38,631 nt of DNA from Comamonadaceae bacterium (GTDB lineage Bacteria > Pseudomonadota > Gammaproteobacteria > Burkholderiales > Burkholderiaceae_C): positions 1 through 38,631 of the forward strand of contig CANFWH010000019.1 in assembly GCA_947450645.1 (NCBI GenBank). The letters are read 5' to 3'. Below the pieces are notes generated by a model. The model had not been told where the DNA came from. It searched no databases and saw only the letters and a list, made by a program, of their open reading frames with translations. Positions 1 to 9,858 of this stretch are shown here, in pieces. The position numbers and the translations under genes were made by a program. The number at the start of each line of letters is the position of its first letter. Within the stretch, counting starts at the first letter, position 1.

Positions 1-66
1 AAGCCTATTTAGTCAGCAATCATCAACCCTCTACTTTGACGTGTCGTTAACAAAGGGGGGATTACC
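1..66 (+). mobile_element. 3' end of an IS element (probably IS3 family), left copy
   Basis: These 66 bases are the exact reverse complement of 38486-38551. They contain the last codons of a transposase on the plus strand (3-50) followed by a G-rich tail that runs into the host sequence. The match between the two copies stops after base 66, which I take as the approximate IS terminus. The IS continues upstream of the window. Family assignment comes from the longer right-hand copy and is an inference. Confidence 0.85.
3..50 (+). CDS. IS transposase, C-terminal fragment (cut by window start)
   Basis: Only the last 15 codons and the TAA stop at 48-50 are inside the window. The reading frame was set by the right-hand copy, where the same codons follow a recognisable transposase C-terminus (YNHDRPSMALNGRTP). 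The codons here read AYLVSNHQPSTLTCR then stop. The gene is probably complete in the genome and is only cut by the window edge. Confidence 0.7.
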   Translation, partial: AYLVSNHQPSTLTCR

Positions 67-74
67 CATTCATT

Positions 75-926
75 ATGAAAAAATATTATTTTTCAACCTT
101 CATTACTAGTTTCATCTGCATCTCCAGTCATGCGCAAATCAGTCCCTCATCAGCGGTTGATGCGTCGATGTCTAGCACATCCCCCGCCGCATTTGGACTT
201 GATGAGTGGCGCTTTCCTGTAATCAAAGATACTTGGCGTTTCACATTAGGACTTGGCGTTGCGAGCCGTCCAAGCTTTCAAGGAAGCAGTACACAAGTGT
301 TGAGAGGGACGCCAACGCTAGGTGCGACATATGGTCGTTATTTCATTGGTAATGCAGGTAGCACTGGAGTTGGTATCGGCGCATATTTTCTCAGCACAGA
401 TAACTTGCGTCTTGGTATAAGTGTCAGCGGTGGCGGCTCGCCACGTAAAGCATCGCTAGATCCACGCCTTACAGGCTTGGGCGACGTCGCATCAACCATC
501 AGAGGAAATTTATTTGCCAGTTACAGAGCAGATTGGCTTTTGGTGCGGACGAATTATTCGACTGATTTAGGGGGTAAAGCTGAAGGTACCACTGCTTCAT
601 TTGATTTGGATGCACGGTATCGCCCCTCAGATAAATTATCGCTAGTTGCTGGACCAGGCTTGACCTGGAGTAGCGCTCAATACGCTCAGACTTTTTATGG
701 CGTGACAGCCGCACAAAGTGCGTCGTCAGGGCTTGCGGCATACAACGCTGGCGTTGGAGTGAGTCAAGTCCGTTTTACGGTTGGGGCTGATTACAGATTA
801 GCCGAGCAATGGAATCTTTCGACTCGACTAATCACAAGTACGCTCAAAGGAAGCGCAGCTGTCAGTCCAATCACACAAACAAAATATCAAAATAGCCTGG
901 GTATTTCGGCTGCGTATCGGTTCTAA
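75..926 (+). CDS. MipA/OmpV-family outer-membrane protein
   Basis: 283 residues. The N-terminus has a signal peptide (positive MKK, hydrophobic segment, AHAQ-type cleavage near residue 21). The rest alternates short polar and aromatic strands (for example GVGIGAYFLS, YRADWLLVRTNYS, RFTVGADYRLAEQWNL) and ends in an aromatic residue (AYRF), as outer-membrane beta barrels do. The length and the GVASRPSFQGS-type opening fit the MipA/OmpV family, known as scaffold or barrel proteins of the outer membrane. Its start lies only 8 bp from the IS end, so its native promoter seems to have been removed. A purine-rich AAGGGGGG stretch inside the IS (about 14 bp upstream of ATG) is the only visible ribosome-binding candidate. 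Its stop overlaps the stop of the convergent Rossmann gene. Specific function unknown. Confidence 0.8.
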   Translation: MKKYYFSTFITSFICISSHAQISPSSAVDASMSSTSPAAFGLDEWRFPVIKDTWRFTLGLGVASRPSFQGSSTQVLRGTPTLGATYGRYFIGNAGSTGVGIGAYFLSTDNLRLGISVSGGGSPRKASLDPRLTGLGDVASTIRGNLFASYRADWLLVRTNYSTDLGGKAEGTTASFDLDARYRPSDKLSLVAGPGLTWSSAQYAQTFYGVTAAQSASSGLAAYNAGVGVSQVRFTVGADYRLAEQWNLSTRLITSTLKGSAAVSPITQTKYQNSLGISAAYRF

Positions 927-1597
927 AACTGCGCAATATCCGCACTCTCCAAAACACGTTTATTACTACCCTGTTTGGCAACCAATAGCATCGCACGGCC
1001 CATTTGCTCCGTTGTCACAATCATGTTGGGGACTAGCTTTCGCAGCAACGTGATGAAAGGTGAACCTAATAAAAAGGCTACTCGGTAAATTCCGTTCCGT
1101 GCGATTTCACCGTTCATAGCCTGCACTGCCAATGGTCTAAACATCACAGCTTGCTTAACCGGCAGCGATAAAAGCGCCTGCTCCGTTTTACCTTTCAAAC
1201 GCATCCAAAGGCTTTTGCTTTGTGCATTGCCATCAGTACCTGCACCCGACACGTAGGTGATGGTGATGTTGGGATTCAACTTCGCTAAGACTTCGGCCGC
1301 AGCCATGGTTAGCGTATAGGTGATGCGCTCGTATTGTGCTTCGTTCCTCATATCTTTGGCGGCAATGCCAAGACAAATGAAGCAAGCATCGAATCCAGAG
1401 AGCTCTGAATCAACTTTTGAGTAATCAAACATATCAGGCATCACTAACTCGGTGAGCTTGGATGTTGGAAGATGAAAAGAAGGATCCATTTTGGAGCGAC
1501 CGACCAGCTTGACCTCAGAGACATCTGCATCCAGCAAGCATTCACGCAGGACACCTCGACCGATTAAGCCGCTAGCGCCAAAGATGATGATTTTCAT
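923..1597 (-). CDS. NAD(P)-binding Rossmann-fold protein (SDR/epimerase-like)
   Basis: 224 residues. The N-terminus MKIIIFGASGLIGRGVL is a classic dinucleotide-binding loop (GASGLIG at about residues 7-13). It continues with a predicted Rossmann arrangement and a FDACFICLGI segment, as in atypical short-chain dehydrogenases of the HTATIP2/NmrA-like type. The conserved YxxxK dyad of classical SDRs is not obvious, so catalysis cannot be inferred. It is the last gene of the minus-strand block, 32 bp after lysS, and may be co-transcribed with it. Substrate unknown. Confidence 0.8.
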   Translation of the reverse strand: MKIIIFGASGLIGRGVLRECLLDADVSEVKLVGRSKMDPSFHLPTSKLTELVMPDMFDYSKVDSELSGFDACFICLGIAAKDMRNEAQYERITYTLTMAAAEVLAKLNPNITITYVSGAGTDGNAQSKSLWMRLKGKTEQALLSLPVKQAVMFRPLAVQAMNGEIARNGIYRVAFLLGSPFITLLRKLVPNMIVTTEQMGRAMLLVAKQGSNKRVLESADIAQF

Positions 1598-1629
1598 GAG
1601 GCAATTCTTTTAGGAGACCAGCTTCTTGC

Positions 1630-3159
1630 TTAAGCTTCGCGTTTAAGAGCAGGAAACAAAATCACATCTCTAATGCTTGCGCTATTGGTGAGCAGCATCA
1701 TCAAGCGATCAATACCGATACCGCAACCTCCTGTGGGTGGCAAACCGTATTCCAGAGCGCGAACAAAGTCTTGGTCGTAGTACATGGCTTCGTCGTCACC
1801 TGCGTCCTTAGCATTGGCTTGCGCTTGGAAGCGCGCGGCTTGCTCTTCGGCATCGTTTAGCTCGGAAAAGCCATTGCCAAATTCGCGGCCTGTGATGTAG
1901 AGCTCGAAGCGCTCGGTGATTTCGGGGTTGCTGTCGCTGGCACGAGCCAGCGGCGAGATTTCGGTTGGATGCTCCATGATGAAGGTGGGCTGCCAGAGCT
2001 TTTCTTCTACCGTTTCTTCAAAGTACAGCACTTGCAGACTTGCAAGGCTACGCTTGGACAATTTATCTTTGCCTTCGCTAAAGCCTAGTTTTTTGAGTGC
2101 TTCGATGAGCCACTCAGCACTATCCACACCCTGCCCCGCTTCCGTGTATTTGACGATGGCATTTCGAATCGTGATGCGTTCAAACGGCTGACTCAAATCA
2201 ACACTTTTTTCTACACCTTGGTGTGCATAAGTCAGTTGCAACGTGCCCACTGCCTTCATTGCTGCATGGCGAATCAAATCTTCGGTAAACGTCATCAAGT
2301 CTTGATAGTTCCAATACGCCGCGTAGAACTCCATCATGGTGAACTCAGGGTTGTGGCGAACACTGATTCCTTCGTTGCGAAAGTTGCGATTGATTTCGAA
2401 CACGCGATCAAAACCGCCTACGACTAAGCGCTTTAAGTAGAGCTCAGGCGCAATGCGCAGGAACATTTCTTGGTCTAGCGCATTGTGGTGCGTCTTAAAA
2501 GGCTTGGCATTTGCACCGCCTGGAATCGGGTGCAACATGGGCGTTTCGACTTCTAAAAATTCGTGTTGAAGCATGAAATCGCGAATGGAGGCTACGGCTT
2601 TAGAGCGTGCCATAAACCGTTTGCGTGTTTCAACATCCGTCATTAAATCGATATAGCGTTGACGATATTTGACTTCTTGATCCGCCACGCCGTGAAACTT
2701 GTCAGGCATGGGCCGCAGTGCTTTGGTGAGCAGACGCACCTCGGTCGCGTGAACCGACAGTTCGCCTGTTTTGGTTTTGAAGAGCGTACCTGTGCAGGCC
2801 ACGATATCCCCCAAATCCCAGTGCTTGAAGGCATCGTGCGCCTCTGCGCCAATCGAATCACTGGTCACGTAAATTTGAATATGGCCATTGGATGTGCCAA
2901 ATGACGAGTCTTGCAGTGTTGCAAAACTAGCCTTGCCCATCACGCGCTTGAGCATCATGCGTCCCGCAACCGAAACCTCGATATTCATCGACTTCAACTC
3001 ATCTTTTTCGATTGAATCGTATTTATCAAAAAGAGCTTCCGCTTTGTGCGAAGGTTTGAAATCGTTCGGAAAGGCAATATTGCCGCTAGCACGAAGCACC
3101 TTCAGCTTTTCACGGCGTTCGGCGATGAGTTGGTTGGTGTCTAGAACGATTTCAGTCAT
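1630..3159 (-). CDS. lysS: Lysine--tRNA ligase (class II)
   Basis: 509 residues, the usual length for bacterial LysRS. It charges tRNA-Lys with lysine in the cytoplasm. The N-terminal part is an OB-fold anticodon-binding domain ([21 protein letters not shown] near residues 65-85). The C-terminal class II catalytic core shows motif 2 ([20 protein letters not shown], near residue 258) and motif 3 ([14 protein letters not shown], near the C-terminus). Starts with ATG 11 bp after the accD stop, so probably the same transcript. In many Burkholderiales folC follows accD; lysS here is a rearranged neighbour. Confidence 0.97.
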   Translation of the reverse strand: MTEIVLDTNQLIAERREKLKVLRASGNIAFPNDFKPSHKAEALFDKYDSIEKDELKSMNIEVSVAGRMMLKRVMGKASFATLQDSSFGTSNGHIQIYVTSDSIGAEAHDAFKHWDLGDIVACTGTLFKTKTGELSVHATEVRLLTKALRPMPDKFHGVADQEVKYRQRYIDLMTDVETRKRFMARSKAVASIRDFMLQHEFLEVETPMLHPIPGGANAKPFKTHHNALDQEMFLRIAPELYLKRLVVGGFDRVFEINRNFRNEGISVRHNPEFTMMEFYAAYWNYQDLMTFTEDLIRHAAMKAVGTLQLTYAHQGVEKSVDLSQPFERITIRNAIVKYTEAGQGVDSAEWLIEALKKLGFSEGKDKLSKRSLASLQVLYFEETVEEKLWQPTFIMEHPTEISPLARASDSNPEITERFELYITGREFGNGFSELNDAEEQAARFQAQANAKDAGDDEAMYYDQDFVRALEYGLPPTGGCGIGIDRLMMLLTNSASIRDVILFPALKREA

Positions 3160-3170
3160 AGTTTTATTTT

Positions 3171-4067
3171 TTAAACGGATTGAACAGCCTCAGCGGGCAA
3201 ACGCTGGAGCATGGCAAGTAAATTGGCGATAGTTTGGCGCAGCTGGCGACGATCGACGATCATGTCCACAGAGCCCTTTTGCATCAAAAATTCCGCGCGC
3301 TGGAAGCCTTCTGGCAGCTTGACGCGCACGGTGCTTTCAATCACACGAGGTCCCGCAAAGCCAATCAGCGCCTTAGGTTCAGCAATGACGATGTCACCAA
3401 GAAAGGCAAATCCCGCGCTCACGCCACCCATCGTCGGATCGGTTAAGACGCTGATGTAGGGCAGCTTCTTTTTTGCTAAGCGAGTCAATGCTGCATTGGT
3501 TTTTGCCATTTGCATGAGGCTAAGCAAACCTTCTTGCATTCGCGCCCCACCCGTAGCTGTAAAGCAGACAAAAGGGAGCTTGTTTTTAATGGCGAACTCG
3601 ACACCGCGTACAAAACGCTCGCCGACAACCGAACCCATGGAGCCACCCATAAATTCGAACTCGAAGCAGGCCACAACAAGTGGTACACCCATAACTGCAC
3701 CCGACATCACAACCAGTGCGTCGGTTTCAGAAGTCGCTTTTTGAGCCTCTTTAATGCGTACAGGGTATTTGCGTGAGTCGGTAAATTTGAGCGGGTCAAT
3801 CGGTGTGACTTCTGCGCCGATTTCTTCGCGCTGCGATGCAGATGCGCCCACGGGATCTAAAAACTGATCAAGCCTTGCTCTTGCACCAATTCGCATGTGA
3901 TGCGAGCAACTAGGGCAAACATTTTGACTTTTTTCTAAATCAGTTTTGTAGAGCACCGCCTCGCAGGAGGCACATTTGAACCACAAACCCTCTGGAACAC
4001 TACGGCGTTCCACAGCATCAGACGCATCAATTTTGTTGCCGCGAATTTTTGACGATAACCAAGACAT
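3171..4067 (-). CDS. accD: Acetyl-CoA carboxylase carboxyltransferase subunit beta
   Basis: 298 residues, typical size. AccD with AccA transfers the carboxyl group from biotin to acetyl-CoA, giving malonyl-CoA for fatty acid synthesis. The N-terminal zinc ribbon has Cys32, Cys35, Cys51 and Cys54. The crotonase-like carboxyltransferase core follows, with TGGARMQEG and [16 protein letters not shown]. Start codon lies 3 bp after the trpA stop, a tight link known from other beta- and gammaproteobacteria. Confidence 0.97.
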   Translation of the reverse strand: MSWLSSKIRGNKIDASDAVERRSVPEGLWFKCASCEAVLYKTDLEKSQNVCPSCSHHMRIGARARLDQFLDPVGASASQREEIGAEVTPIDPLKFTDSRKYPVRIKEAQKATSETDALVVMSGAVMGVPLVVACFEFEFMGGSMGSVVGERFVRGVEFAIKNKLPFVCFTATGGARMQEGLLSLMQMAKTNAALTRLAKKKLPYISVLTDPTMGGVSAGFAFLGDIVIAEPKALIGFAGPRVIESTVRVKLPEGFQRAEFLMQKGSVDMIVDRRQLRQTIANLLAMLQRLPAEAVQSV

Positions 4068-4070
4068 AAC

Positions 4071-4883
4071 TTATTCCTTATCGAGTGCGGCTCGAATTTC
4101 ACGCAAAAACTGCACCGCCGTTGGCACCACTTTTTCGTGTGACTGATCTTCTAACAATTGAATGATTTTTGTGCCAATCACAACCGCATCCGACACATTG
4201 CCAATGGCACGCGCCGTGACTGCATCACGAATACCAAAACCCACGCCAACAGGAATACTCACGTGCGCTTTGATTCGAGGAATCGCCGCGGCTACCGCAT
4301 CCACATCAAGCGCACCCGAGCCCGTCACACCTTTCAGCGAGACGTAGTAAACATACCCGCTAGCAATGCGTCCCACCAACGCCATGCGCGCATCGGTTGA
4401 TGTTGGCGCTAGCAAGAAGATTAAATCCATGTTGTGAGTGCGAAGATCTGCGGCAAACTGCTCGCATTCTTCAGGCGGGTAATCGACGACTAACACGCCG
4501 TCCACTCCAGCTTTGGCACCGTCCGCAATAAATGCGCCGTTGCCGTGTACCAAATCATATTTTTCAACAGGATTGGCGTACCCCATCAGCACAACAGGCG
4601 TTTTGTCGTCGTCTCTGCGAAACTGCGCCACCATCGCTAGTACCTGTACCATGCCAATGCCCAGCGCCAAGGCACGTTCGCCTGCTTTTTGAATCACAGG
4701 ACCATCAGCCATAGGGTCACTAAATGGGACACCCAACTCAATCACATCTGCGCCTGCTTCCACCATGCCATGCATCAGTGCTGGCGTGATATTTGCAAAC
4801 GGGAAACCTGCAGTGACATAAGGAATCAGCGCCTTGCGGCCTTGCTTTTGTAGCGCTTCGAAAGTACTTTGAATACGGCTCAT
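4071..4883 (-). CDS. trpA: Tryptophan synthase alpha chain
   Basis: 270 residues, a TIM barrel. It cleaves indole-3-glycerol phosphate to indole and glyceraldehyde 3-phosphate and passes indole to TrpB. The catalytic pair is visible as Glu49 ([11 protein letters not shown]) and Asp60 (MADGP). The phosphate-binding GVGFGI loop is present near the C-terminus. It follows trpB by 3 bp and precedes accD by 3 bp, so translation of these genes is probably coupled. Confidence 0.98.
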   Translation of the reverse strand: MSRIQSTFEALQKQGRKALIPYVTAGFPFANITPALMHGMVEAGADVIELGVPFSDPMADGPVIQKAGERALALGIGMVQVLAMVAQFRRDDDKTPVVLMGYANPVEKYDLVHGNGAFIADGAKAGVDGVLVVDYPPEECEQFAADLRTHNMDLIFLLAPTSTDARMALVGRIASGYVYYVSLKGVTGSGALDVDAVAAAIPRIKAHVSIPVGVGFGIRDAVTARAIGNVSDAVVIGTKIIQLLEDQSHEKVVPTAVQFLREIRAALDKE

Positions 4884-4886
4884 GGA

Positions 4887-6110
4887 TTAACTCTTTAACT
4901 CTTTAGCTTTTTCTAAATCTGAAACTGTGTTGATGTCTTTGTCGCCGCGGCCTGAGAGGCAAACGAGGATAGATTGGTCTTTGCGCATTGTTTTAGCCAA
5001 TTTCATGGCATGTGCAACAGCATGACTGGATTCCAGCGCTGGAATAATGCCCTCGATACGGCACAAATAGTGGAAAGCCTTCAGCGCTTCGTCGTCGGTA
5101 ATGCCTACATATTCGGCACGGCCAATGTCATGTAACCAAGAGTGCTCGGGGCCGACACCTGGATAGTCGAGTCCCGCACTGATGGAGTGGGTCTCAACGA
5201 TTTGCCCATTGTTGTCTTGCAGTAGATAGGTGCGATTGCCGTGCAGTACGCCTGGCGTGCCGCCAATAATTGATGCTGCATGCTTGCCAGTCTCGATGCC
5301 AAGGCCGGCAGCCTCAACACCAATCAAGCGCGTATTTTCGTGCTGAATGTACGGATAGAAGATGCCCATGGCATTGCTGCCGCCGCCTACACAAGCCACA
5401 ACCGCATCGGGTTGCTTATTCGTTCCCAGATGCGCCAAATGCATCGGCATTTGCGTCAGGCATTCTTCGCCAATGACGCTTTGGAAATCGCGCACCATCA
5501 TCGGATACGGATGCGGCCCAGCGACAGTGCCAATGATGTAGAAAGTGTTTTCAACGTTAGTCACCCAGTCACGTAGCGCTTCATTGAGTGCATCCTTCAA
5601 AGTCTTGCTGCCAGATTCAACGGGCACAACCGTTGCGCCCAAAAGCTTCATACGGTAGACATTTGGGCTTTGGCGCTTGATGTCTTCCGAACCCATATAA
5701 ACAATGCACTCGAGGCCGTAGCGAGCACAGATCGTCGCTGTCGCCACACCGTGTTGCCCTGCACCCGTCTCAGCAATGATGCGCGGTTTGCCCATACGTT
5801 TAGCCAGCATGGCTTGACCAATGGTGTTGTTGATCTTGTGCGCGCCTGTGTGATTGAGGTCTTCGCGCTTCAAATAAATTTGCGCGCCGCCCATCTCTTG
5901 GCTCATACGAGCCGCGTGATATACAGGCGAAGGTCGTCCTACGTAATTGGCAAGCTCATACTTAAATTCACGGATGAACTCCGGATCGTGTTGAAATTTG
6001 GCATAAGCCTCTTTCAGCTCATTAATGGCGTGAGTCAGTGTCTCGGAGACAAAACTGCCACCGTAAGGGCCAAAATGCCCCGAGCTATCTGGTTGTTGGT
6101 AAGCGTACAT
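4887..6110 (-). CDS. trpB: Tryptophan synthase beta chain
   Basis: 407 residues from the chosen start. It condenses indole with serine using PLP. The PLP lysine is Lys92 in HTGAHKINN, and the phosphate-binding GGGSNAMG loop is intact. An in-frame TTG start at 6131 would add seven hydrophobic residues, but the ATG at 6110 gives the family-standard opening ([18 protein letters not shown]), so I chose it. No clear Shine-Dalgarno sequence precedes either. It lies shortly after trpF in the operon. Confidence 0.97.
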   Translation of the reverse strand: MYAYQQPDSSGHFGPYGGSFVSETLTHAINELKEAYAKFQHDPEFIREFKYELANYVGRPSPVYHAARMSQEMGGAQIYLKREDLNHTGAHKINNTIGQAMLAKRMGKPRIIAETGAGQHGVATATICARYGLECIVYMGSEDIKRQSPNVYRMKLLGATVVPVESGSKTLKDALNEALRDWVTNVENTFYIIGTVAGPHPYPMMVRDFQSVIGEECLTQMPMHLAHLGTNKQPDAVVACVGGGSNAMGIFYPYIQHENTRLIGVEAAGLGIETGKHAASIIGGTPGVLHGNRTYLLQDNNGQIVETHSISAGLDYPGVGPEHSWLHDIGRAEYVGITDDEALKAFHYLCRIEGIIPALESSHAVAHAMKLAKTMRKDQSILVCLSGRGDKDINTVSDLEKAKELKS

Positions 6111-6143
6111 AAGGAAATTAAAAATTGGCAAAAAGGCTATTGA

Positions 6144-6803
6144 CTAAGCCATGCTGGCAGCTTGTTTGACCGCTAGCGCAAAGTCAGCTATTTTTTGTGA
6201 GTTTTTGATGCCCTTCGCGCTTTCAACGCCCGAACTGACATCCACAGCCCACGGTTTAACGAGGACTATGCCTTCTGCGACATTTGCAGGCGTCAATCCA
6301 CCACTCAAAACGAGGGGAAGCTTGACGCTTGTTGAAAGCTGTGACCAATTGAATGCGTTCCAGTTAAATGTTTTACCGCCGCCGCCGTAACTTGTGACTA
6401 GCGTGTCCAGCAAGATGGCTGAGGCTTCTTGATAGCGTTCAGCGTATTTTACGAGGTCAAAGCTAGCTTCCTCACCAACGGGGATACGCGCTGCTTTCAT
6501 GTAAGGCCGTTTAAACGATGCGCAAAACTCAGGCGTTTCTATGGCGTCGTCGCCATGGAGTTGTAAAAGTGCAGTCGGAATGGCCTCGCAGGCCTTATAG
6601 ATATTGGCCTCCAGCTCATTCACAAAGAGCAAAACTGGCGTGACAAACGGAGGCAGGCGCTTGGCCAGCTTGGCCGCACGGCTAATCGAAACGGCTCTTG
6701 GGCTTTTTCCATACATCACAAAACCAATCGCGTCTGCGCCTGCAAGCACAGCCGCATCGACGTCTTGCTCTCTGGTGAGCCCGCAAATTTTAATTTTTGT
6801 CAT
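6144..6803 (-). CDS. trpF: Phosphoribosylanthranilate isomerase
   Basis: 219 residues from ATG 6803. It isomerises phosphoribosylanthranilate in tryptophan synthesis; a TIM barrel. The start KIKICGLT carries the catalytic Cys7, and later LDTLVTSYGGGGKTF holds the expected catalytic Asp. A longer frame to 6845 adds 14 residues not typical of the family, while the 6803 ATG overlaps the truA stop as ATGA, the usual sign of translational coupling. TrpD, C, E and G are not in the window. Confidence 0.97.
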   Translation of the reverse strand: MTKIKICGLTREQDVDAAVLAGADAIGFVMYGKSPRAVSISRAAKLAKRLPPFVTPVLLFVNELEANIYKACEAIPTALLQLHGDDAIETPEFCASFKRPYMKAARIPVGEEASFDLVKYAERYQEASAILLDTLVTSYGGGGKTFNWNAFNWSQLSTSVKLPLVLSGGLTPANVAEGIVLVKPWAVDVSSGVESAKGIKNSQKIADFALAVKQAASMA

Positions 6804-7639
6804 ATGAGTCCATAAGCAAATAAGGGTGTTGTGGGCAACTCCCACTTTGCATCGTAGGTAGGGCCTAAAAAGTAGAGCCCATCAGGCGAAAACGTAGGCG
6901 CGGCCACTTTGCGGCTTTTGGCATCCAACACAGTTTCCATCCACTCTGGTGGCTCTGCACCTTGCCCAACGGTGATTAAGCAGCCCATGATATTACGAAT
7001 CATGTGATGTAAAAAAGCGTTTCCCTCAAACTCAAAGCGCCAATAGCGTTGTCCATGATTCGCATGACGCTCGCCACGACAGGCAATCTCAATGCTCAAT
7101 AAATTTTTAATCGGCGATAGTGCTTGACACTGCGATGCACGGAACGAACTGAAATCGTGCTCTCCAAGTAAATAGTTCGCTGCAAGCCGCATGGGCTCTA
7201 GCTCAAGAGAGCGATGCGCCCAACCCACACGCCTTGCATCCAGACTAGGACGAACTTGAGATTCTAAAAGCGCATAGGCATAGCGACGTGTAAGTGCACT
7301 GGCTCGGCAGTGGAACTCACGCGGTACTTGCTTCGCCCATTGAACAGCTATATCTTTAGGTAAATATGTATTGGTACCACGTACCCAAGAGGACTCGTCC
7401 CGTACAACATCGGTATCAAAATGAATCACTTGCATGTGACCGTGTACGCCTGAATCCGTTCGACCTGCGCATAGCGTGCCGATACGACGTTCTGGCGTTA
7501 GCAGCGGTGTCGTGTCGGCAAATAAATTAAGCGCAATTTCTAATTTATCTTGAACAGTCTGTCCATCAGCTTGGCTTTGCCAGCCGTGGTACGCCGTGCC
7601 TAAGTAGCTAACACCAAGTGCCATCCGCACAGTATGCAA
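6800..7639 (-). CDS. truA: tRNA pseudouridine(38-40) synthase
   Basis: 279 residues. TruA converts uridines 38-40 of the anticodon arm to pseudouridine. The catalytic aspartate is Asp62 in GRTDSGVHG, and YHGWQSQ and RRYAYALL motifs are present. The chosen start is a TTG at 7639 because a GAAGGA Shine-Dalgarno sequence lies six bases upstream of it; the ATG at 7624 would be 21 bases away. It sits between fimV and trpF, the usual Burkholderiales order. Confidence 0.95.
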   Translation of the reverse strand: MHTVRMALGVSYLGTAYHGWQSQADGQTVQDKLEIALNLFADTTPLLTPERRIGTLCAGRTDSGVHGHMQVIHFDTDVVRDESSWVRGTNTYLPKDIAVQWAKQVPREFHCRASALTRRYAYALLESQVRPSLDARRVGWAHRSLELEPMRLAANYLLGEHDFSSFRASQCQALSPIKNLLSIEIACRGERHANHGQRYWRFEFEGNAFLHHMIRNIMGCLITVGQGAEPPEWMETVLDAKSRKVAAPTFSPDGLYFLGPTYDAKWELPTTPLFAYGLI

Positions 7640-7657
7640 AGCAAGTCCTTCGCTAGT

Positions 7658-9829
7658 TTAGCCTATACGCATCAGCATTTGCTGAGCCATAGCAATTGTT
7701 TGCGGGTGTACATTTTGAACCAGCACCTCTTCAATTAAAGCTCTCGCACCAGCTTTATCCCCTATAGAAAGGTATTCTTCAGCTAGTTCCAGCTTAGGAT
7801 CTTCTTGAGGTTGCTCCAGCGCTGAAGGCATCGGCTCGATTGAATGTGCAGGTAAATCAAGCGTTAAGGAACTCAAGTCAAAATCAATTAAACCTGTACC
7901 AGCGTGTGGCTCAGGGATAACAGAAGGCCCTGTTGTTGGCAGATTCATCGTGGTCGGACCTGGCACAAAAGACAGACTATTGCTGTTATAGGCAGACTGA
8001 TTGGCAGATGCTATATCACTCACCGCAAAGGAAGAGCCCGTGACCTTAAACAGAGAATGAGCAGAACCAATATCGCGTGCGAGCATTCTTGCTTTCGACC
8101 AATCATCGCCTTCTCCGTCAGTGAGTAAATGAAGCTCTTGCGCACCCACATCAAAGGCCTCTACATCTTGGCGCTTGGCATAGATTTCCAAAAGCTTGAC
8201 TTGCACATCCGTACGTTTAGGCGCATTTCGCTTGGCCTCTTTTAAGATCTCTTCAGCCTGGACATCGCGGTTATATGCCAAATAAACATCGGCCTCGGCG
8301 ATAGGATCCACATCGCCTGTCACAGTAGAGAGTTGGCTTGGTGGGTAAACCATTGTGGTGCTAGCGTGAGTGAGTGTTTCTTGCGTATCCACTTCGCTTG
8401 CACCCATAGGACCAAAAACAGTATCAGTCGGTGGCTGACGTGTTGGTGCAAAACTGATGCTCGAATCTTGCGAGGTCCCAAACGCCTGCGTGCGCCTGCG
8501 ACGTCTCACCACAAACAAAGTCGCCAGCAAAAGCACAAGTCCTGCTGCGCCAGCAATCGGTAAAGCCAAAGGATTCATTAAGGCCTGATCAAGCAAAGAT
8601 GGCTCAGGTACAGACGGTAAAGGCTGCTGTAAAGGAGTAGGGGCAGACACTGGCGCAGTGATTGGCACTTGAAGCGCAGAAGCTGGAACTACGGGTACAA
8701 CAACGGCAGGTCCAGCAGGTATCGACTTGCTCGCTAGTTTGCTCAGTTCGCTAATGTTTTTACTCAGTTCTGAAGACCTTGCAGTCGCATCTGCTGCAGC
8801 ACGCTCTTTAGCAATTTTATCTTCAAGCACATTAACTTTGCCAGCCTGCGCCGGCTTCGCAAGTGTTAAACGATCATCATTTGGCAATGAGCTTTGTTTA
8901 TCTTGAATTTTGGCCACCACTTTGCCTGAGGCATTGCGACCTGCCTCTCTATCAAGGTTGGCGCTCGCGTTACTTGCAAGTTTTCTGCGGTACTCATTAA
9001 AGTCACGTGCTTGCGCACGAATACTATTTTTTGCATCTAAAGCTTTGGTCGCTGCAACCTCTTCATCTGTCGGCATTTCCATCACCACGCCTGCCTTCAA
9101 GCGATTAACATTACCATCCACAAAGGCTTGCGGGTTACTGCGCAGCATAGCTACCAGCATTTGATCGAGCGAAACGCCCTCGGATTTATTGGCCGCAGCA
9201 ATCGCTGCCGCCGTATCCCCTTTTTTAGTTTTTAATGCTTCTCTTGCGTTTTGTTTGAGTTTAGATGGCGTTGCTGGTTTAGCACGCAGAGCCGATTCTT
9301 CAACCTGCGTTTTGACCGTAAAGCCTTCGGCGGGCGTTGTCACAACAGGACTGGCAGCCGCTACAGGCGTACTGCTAGACGATAGCATTGGCAAAGTGGG
9401 CGCTGGAACAGTCAGGGCTTGGTTAGGTGATGCTGGTGGATCCAGCAAAACGGTGTAGTCGCGCAGCATGCGACCTGCATTCCAAGTAATCTCTAACACC
9501 AAATCGACAAAAGGAGCGGTCACGGGCTGATTGCCACGCACCTCCAAAATGGCACGTCCATCCGCTCGGCGCTTGCCTGTAATGGTGAGTTCTGCAACCG
9601 TTGGTGAGTAATCTAATCCCGCCGATTTAAATGCCTCTGCATTGGCAATCACAACGCGCAATGAATTCGATTCCTCGGGCGAAATTTCTGGCACTTCAAT
9701 TTCGGCTACTAAAGGTTGTCCCAAAAACGACAGCACGCTTAATCGCCCCAAGGTTAAAGCCTGCGCATTCAAGCTATAGACAAGCCCGAACGCAAACAAC
9801 AAGCGACCAAGATAAGCAGTTTTTTTCAT
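7658..9829 (-). CDS. fimV: FimV-like pilus assembly/polar hub protein
   Basis: 723 residues. Signal peptide at 1-24, then the FimV N-terminal domain (LGRLSVLSFLGQPLVAEIEV), a LysM-like peptidoglycan-binding segment around 220-260 (MLVAMLRSNPQAF), a coiled-coil/Ala-rich linker, a proline-rich stretch, one membrane helix near 424-444 followed by five arginines, and an acidic cytoplasmic tail with TPR-like repeats ending in the FimV C-terminal domain (LSIGDKAGARALIEEV). FimV family proteins organise type IV pilus and cell-pole functions. Placed between asd and truA with gaps of 29 and 18 bp, as in other Burkholderiales. Confidence 0.93.
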   Translation of the reverse strand: MKKTAYLGRLLFAFGLVYSLNAQALTLGRLSVLSFLGQPLVAEIEVPEISPEESNSLRVVIANAEAFKSAGLDYSPTVAELTITGKRRADGRAILEVRGNQPVTAPFVDLVLEITWNAGRMLRDYTVLLDPPASPNQALTVPAPTLPMLSSSSTPVAAASPVVTTPAEGFTVKTQVEESALRAKPATPSKLKQNAREALKTKKGDTAAAIAAANKSEGVSLDQMLVAMLRSNPQAFVDGNVNRLKAGVVMEMPTDEEVAATKALDAKNSIRAQARDFNEYRRKLASNASANLDREAGRNASGKVVAKIQDKQSSLPNDDRLTLAKPAQAGKVNVLEDKIAKERAAADATARSSELSKNISELSKLASKSIPAGPAVVVPVVPASALQVPITAPVSAPTPLQQPLPSVPEPSLLDQALMNPLALPIAGAAGLVLLLATLFVVRRRRRTQAFGTSQDSSISFAPTRQPPTDTVFGPMGASEVDTQETLTHASTTMVYPPSQLSTVTGDVDPIAEADVYLAYNRDVQAEEILKEAKRNAPKRTDVQVKLLEIYAKRQDVEAFDVGAQELHLLTDGEGDDWSKARMLARDIGSAHSLFKVTGSSFAVSDIASANQSAYNSNSLSFVPGPTTMNLPTTGPSVIPEPHAGTGLIDFDLSSLTLDLPAHSIEPMPSALEQPQEDPKLELAEEYLSIGDKAGARALIEEVLVQNVHPQTIAMAQQMLMRIG

Positions 9830-9858
9830 AGGGCAGGCAAGTGGTGTCTCTTACTTTT

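Noticed and set aside
5670..6143. 157-residue open frame opposite trpB
   Set aside because: Antisense to a strongly conserved enzyme gene, composition unlike a normal protein.
6800..7660. Trp attenuator or leader peptide before trpF
   Set aside because: trpF overlaps the truA stop, so there is no leader region, and no Trp-rich short frame was found upstream.
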